A program made the position numbers and the translations under genes. Positions 61,478 through 64,000 of a DNA stretch of 64,000 bases are shown piece after piece. How positions within the stretch are numbered: position 1 is the stretch's first letter; every line of letters begins with the position of its first letter. The DNA lies in NCBI GenBank assembly GCA_003054695.1, contig QAZA01000056.1:434001-498000 (forward strand), written 5' to 3'. The notes under the pieces are model-generated. The model was given only the letters and a program-made list of their open reading frames with translations, was not told the origin of the DNA and did no database searches. This DNA is from Verrucomicrobia bacterium LW23. GTDB lineage: Bacteria > Verrucomicrobiota > Verrucomicrobiia > Methylacidiphilales > UBA1321.

Positions 61478-63931
61478 TCAGGGCGCAGCCGCATCAAGTG
61501 GTCTCATCAGACGGACATCGAATATGCCGCCGGCAATTGAACCTGGCCTGGCTACAAACTGCACAGTCAGCTTCCCCTGCGGGGCCGAAGCAATTACGGG
61601 AGCCGGAATGGAATAGCGCTTTTCCACGAACGCTCCAGGACGCTCCGGCCGATCCTGCAACGTTGCGAGGAGGCTGCCGTTGATCATAATGTCGTACTGG
61701 CGATTGTCGGCGCTCCAGCACGTAATCACGAGATCCGCGGCGACGGCGTCTTTGGCGCTGAGCGTGTACTGGAAGGATTGCCCGTGGCGGTATCTCCGGT
61801 TCATGTGCGTCCCGGTTGAGGAATCCGGTCCGGCAAACGCGTGATCCATTTCGGGTTGCTGCTCGCCTACCGCAACGGAGTCCAGCGTCGCTTTCTCCCT
61901 GGCGGCAGCGGCCCGCTCTTCGGAGGCGATCCGTTCGCGCCTGGCAGCCAGAGCCTCCGTTGACGTAACGTCCCAATAGATCTGGTAGCGGGAATCGTGC
62001 AGGCGGAAGAAGGGGATAAGCTCAATGCCTTCAGCCGGCAAGGGATCCGCCCCATCCCTTATCCGGCACTGCATGGTCTTCCCGCTTTCCACGAGGATGT
62101 GCGAGGGGATGTCCGCGCTCTCGCCTACAAGGGCGGGCATACGGTCCAAAGGAAGCATGGGGCCTTTTGCGATGTGTCCTGCCTCGCCATGCAATCCGTC
62201 CAGGTTCTCCTTTCCCGACGGCGCGGCCAGGAGTATGGGCCCGCGCATGATGGCGGACCATGAGGAGTTGTCCGGCAGCTTTTCCAGCGTTGTACGCAGG
62301 GGGAGTTCGACCTCTACGCTGTCTCCGTCGCGCCACTCGCGGTGGATGATGGCGTAGGACGAAGGTGAGGAGTTTGTGTTCACCGCGGCGCCATTCACAC
62401 GCACCGCAAAGTCTTTCGGCTTAACCCAGGCCGGGTGGCGGATCTTCAGGGCAAACGTGGAGGGCTGGGCCAGCTTCATAGTCAGCTTCGTCCGGGGCTC
62501 GTCGGGAAACGATGTTTCCTGTCGCAGTACAAGGCGCCGCTCGGGTACACTTACCTCCGACGCCATGTAGAGATTGACGAAAAGGCTTCCGTCCTGACCG
62601 GCGGCGTAGATGAATTCTCCATACTTGCCGGGGTTTTCCATCCCCGTGCCCACACAGCACCAGAAGTGCTTTTCCGGGGCGGAATAGACACGATAGTGTC
62701 CGGGGCGAATCGGCGTAAAGTAGACATATCCCGGCTCCTTTGTATTGATGGACGAGAGGATGTGGTTGAAGAGAGCGCGCTCGTAGTAATCAGCGTAGGC
62801 CGCCTGAGGCGCCGCGGTAAACAGCTGCCCGGTCAGACGCAGCATGTTGTAGGTATTGCAGGTTTCCGGCCCCTCCCGGTGCTCCAGCATGCCTTTAAAA
62901 TTCGACGGATTGTTGAAGTGCTCGGAAACACTGTTTCCCCCAAAGGCTACGGAACGTCGCTGCGTTACTATCTGCCAAAAGAAACTTGCGGCATCCGCGG
63001 CCTTACCATCCGCTGTCAGTGCCGCGATGCGCTGTAGTCCGATGATTTTGGGGATTTGCGTATTGGCGTGCAGGCCTGTCAGCTTATCCTCCCGATTCAT
63101 CAGGGGATCAATCACCGCCCGGTGATTGAAGTGGCGTGCCAGTGTCAGGAACTTCCTGTCACCAGTAAGAGTGTAGATATCCGCCAGCACTTCGTTCATA
63201 CCGCCATGCTCGGCGCGCAGCATGTCCTGCATTTGCGCAGCGGACAGCCCCGAGGTGACGTTTTCGCACCAGTCGCCCAGCTTGAGGAGAATCGTCCGAG
63301 CCTTGCCACTCCCTCCCGCAGTGCAGGCGTCGCGCAGGCCTGCAAAGAGCTTGTGCATGTTGTACCACGGTACCCACTTGCCGTTAAGGTTGAAGCCCGA
63401 GGCCTTGATGCGCCCGGCGGCAATATCGGTCCAGAAAGCACGGCTTCCCGGAACTCCTCCCACGTAGCCGTCACCGTTTTTCTCCTGGCAAAGAGCCATC
63501 TCGTCGATCATGTAGTCCAGGCGCCGCTTCAGTTCTCCGGTGGGATCGTTTCCAGAGGCAATCATGAAGGAGAGCGCCGACAGATAGTGGCCTGCGGTGT
63601 GCCCGTCGAGACCTCTGCTTTCCCAGTCGGGATACGGAGTGTTGCGAGGCTCCAGCCCTGCTTCGCGACGGAAGGGGGCAAGCAGGCGATCGACATTGTG
63701 CGAGAGCAGGTAGCTGCTGTTCGCCTTCACCGCATCGGAGAACGGGCCGCTGAGGAGTTTCACCGATGTGAGCGGAAAGAGGCTGGCGGGCTCGTTAGCG
63801 CGAATCGGTTTAACCTCCGCGGTTGCCTCTGCCTTTACGGGCGTTTCGGCGTGGGTAACCACCAAAACCACGGAGCCCATCACGGCCGTGGAGCACACGG
63901 CTGCCATAACAAGGGATCGGAAGTTCTGCAT
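61478..63931 (-). CDS. GH127 beta-L-arabinofuranosidase-type protein
   Basis: 817 residues with signal peptide (MAAVCSTAVMGSVVLVVTHA). The (alpha/alpha)6 barrel has GLDGHTAGHYLSALSF, WVPWYNMHKLFAGLRDA and the catalytic zinc-site residues in EGPETCNTYNMLRLT and HFWCCVGTGMENPGKYGEFI (Glu and Cys nucleophile). A C-terminal extension from about residue 640 is a beta-sandwich (YQIYWDVTS..., GQSFQYTLSAKDA). GH127 enzymes release beta-L-arabinofuranose from arabinooligosaccharides and hydroxyproline glycans. Followed by GH43 after 132 bases on the same strand, so co-transcription is likely. The 5' flank is cut by the window end. Confidence 0.93.
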   Translation of the reverse strand: MQNFRSLVMAAVCSTAVMGSVVLVVTHAETPVKAEATAEVKPIRANEPASLFPLTSVKLLSGPFSDAVKANSSYLLSHNVDRLLAPFRREAGLEPRNTPYPDWESRGLDGHTAGHYLSALSFMIASGNDPTGELKRRLDYMIDEMALCQEKNGDGYVGGVPGSRAFWTDIAAGRIKASGFNLNGKWVPWYNMHKLFAGLRDACTAGGSGKARTILLKLGDWCENVTSGLSAAQMQDMLRAEHGGMNEVLADIYTLTGDRKFLTLARHFNHRAVIDPLMNREDKLTGLHANTQIPKIIGLQRIAALTADGKAADAASFFWQIVTQRRSVAFGGNSVSEHFNNPSNFKGMLEHREGPETCNTYNMLRLTGQLFTAAPQAAYADYYERALFNHILSSINTKEPGYVYFTPIRPGHYRVYSAPEKHFWCCVGTGMENPGKYGEFIYAAGQDGSLFVNLYMASEVSVPERRLVLRQETSFPDEPRTKLTMKLAQPSTFALKIRHPAWVKPKDFAVRVNGAAVNTNSSPSSYAIIHREWRDGDSVEVELPLRTTLEKLPDNSSWSAIMRGPILLAAPSGKENLDGLHGEAGHIAKGPMLPLDRMPALVGESADIPSHILVESGKTMQCRIRDGADPLPAEGIELIPFFRLHDSRYQIYWDVTSTEALAARRERIASEERAAAAREKATLDSVAVGEQQPEMDHAFAGPDSSTGTHMNRRYRHGQSFQYTLSAKDAVAADLVITCWSADNRQYDIMINGSLLATLQDRPERPGAFVEKRYSIPAPVIASAPQGKLTVQFVARPGSIAGGIFDVRLMRPLDAAAP

Positions 63932-63944
63932 AACGAAGTATCGG

Positions 63945-63954
63945 CAAAGCTTTG
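63945..63954. promoter_or_regulatory. Small perfect palindrome before GH127
   Basis: CAAAGCTTTG, 14 bases before the GH127 start. Short, with a central GC instead of CG, and unlike the shared 14-mer; noted only as a possible protein-binding site. Confidence 0.2.
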
Positions 63955-64000
63955 TGCTGCGAAAAATTATCTACGAAGCCATTTCGACACCGGCCATTAG

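Noticed and set aside
1-64000. CRISPR arrays, tRNA/rRNA genes, phage or conjugation genes
   Set aside because: No regularly spaced repeats, cloverleaf-like or rRNA-like sequence, or phage/transfer gene families were seen.

Overview
The window is GC-rich chromosomal DNA from a member of the Verrucomicrobiota. The strongest evidence is a full set of the pseudopilin-like 'Verru_Chthon cassette' proteins A, B, C and D, a family known essentially only from that phylum. The large number of secreted glycoside hydrolases and a LacI-type regulator fit a plant-polysaccharide degrader, perhaps related to Opitutaceae, but the family cannot be fixed from sequence inspection alone. No rRNA, tRNA, CRISPR array or intact transposase gene was seen.

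Layout. 1-9.2 kb is housekeeping: the end of ribA/ribBA, a lipoprotein-nuoCD-GxxExxY run with overlapping or coupled starts, a YqaA/DedA-like membrane protein, nuoN and nuoM, then ugd. 9.3-15 kb holds a 1225-residue disordered Ala/Glu/Pro protein with a good promoter, a V4R-domain-like protein and fmt. 15.1-26 kb is one run of minus-strand genes: a secreted GH-A clan glycosidase, an isolated cassette-B-like pseudopilin, then a Wsp-type chemosensory set (WspD-like CheW, WspE-like CheA-REC, WspF-like CheB) that ends in a receiver-SpoIIE phosphatase where WspR (a diguanylate cyclase) would normally be. 26-38.2 kb has gpmI, a UVR-motif protein, a SurA-like foldase, a large membrane protein and a 1935-residue alpha-2-macroglobulin.

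38.7-64 kb is a carbohydrate-utilisation region: GH31 (alpha-xylosidase type, with PA14), GH95 (alpha-L-fucosidase), an unknown secreted protein, a serine hydrolase, a GPH-family sugar transporter, LacI regulator, 2-hydroxyacid dehydrogenase, a tandem GH43 protein and GH127 (beta-L-arabinofuranosidase). The cassette genes A, B-C and D are split and interleaved with it. The enzyme set suggests removal of fucose, xylose and arabinose side chains, as in fucosylated xyloglucan or arabinose-rich polymers.

The main new observation is that the three divergent intergenic regions here (A/hydrolase, B/lacI, dehydrogenase/D) each carry one copy of the same operator-like 14-mer, close to GTTAATCGTGTAAC with a central CG. 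The B and D copies sit inside homologous leaders of about 80 bp. This links the pseudopilin cassette to the sugar genes as one probable LacI regulon and suggests a sugar-induced pseudopilus tip (A=GspK-like, B=GspI-like, C=GspJ-like, D=GspH-like) serving the secreted enzymes. A family of MITE-like elements (AGAGCGGTTTCA ends, GNRA-loop hairpins) lies around the split cassette, and one copy supplies the stop codon of the GH43 gene.
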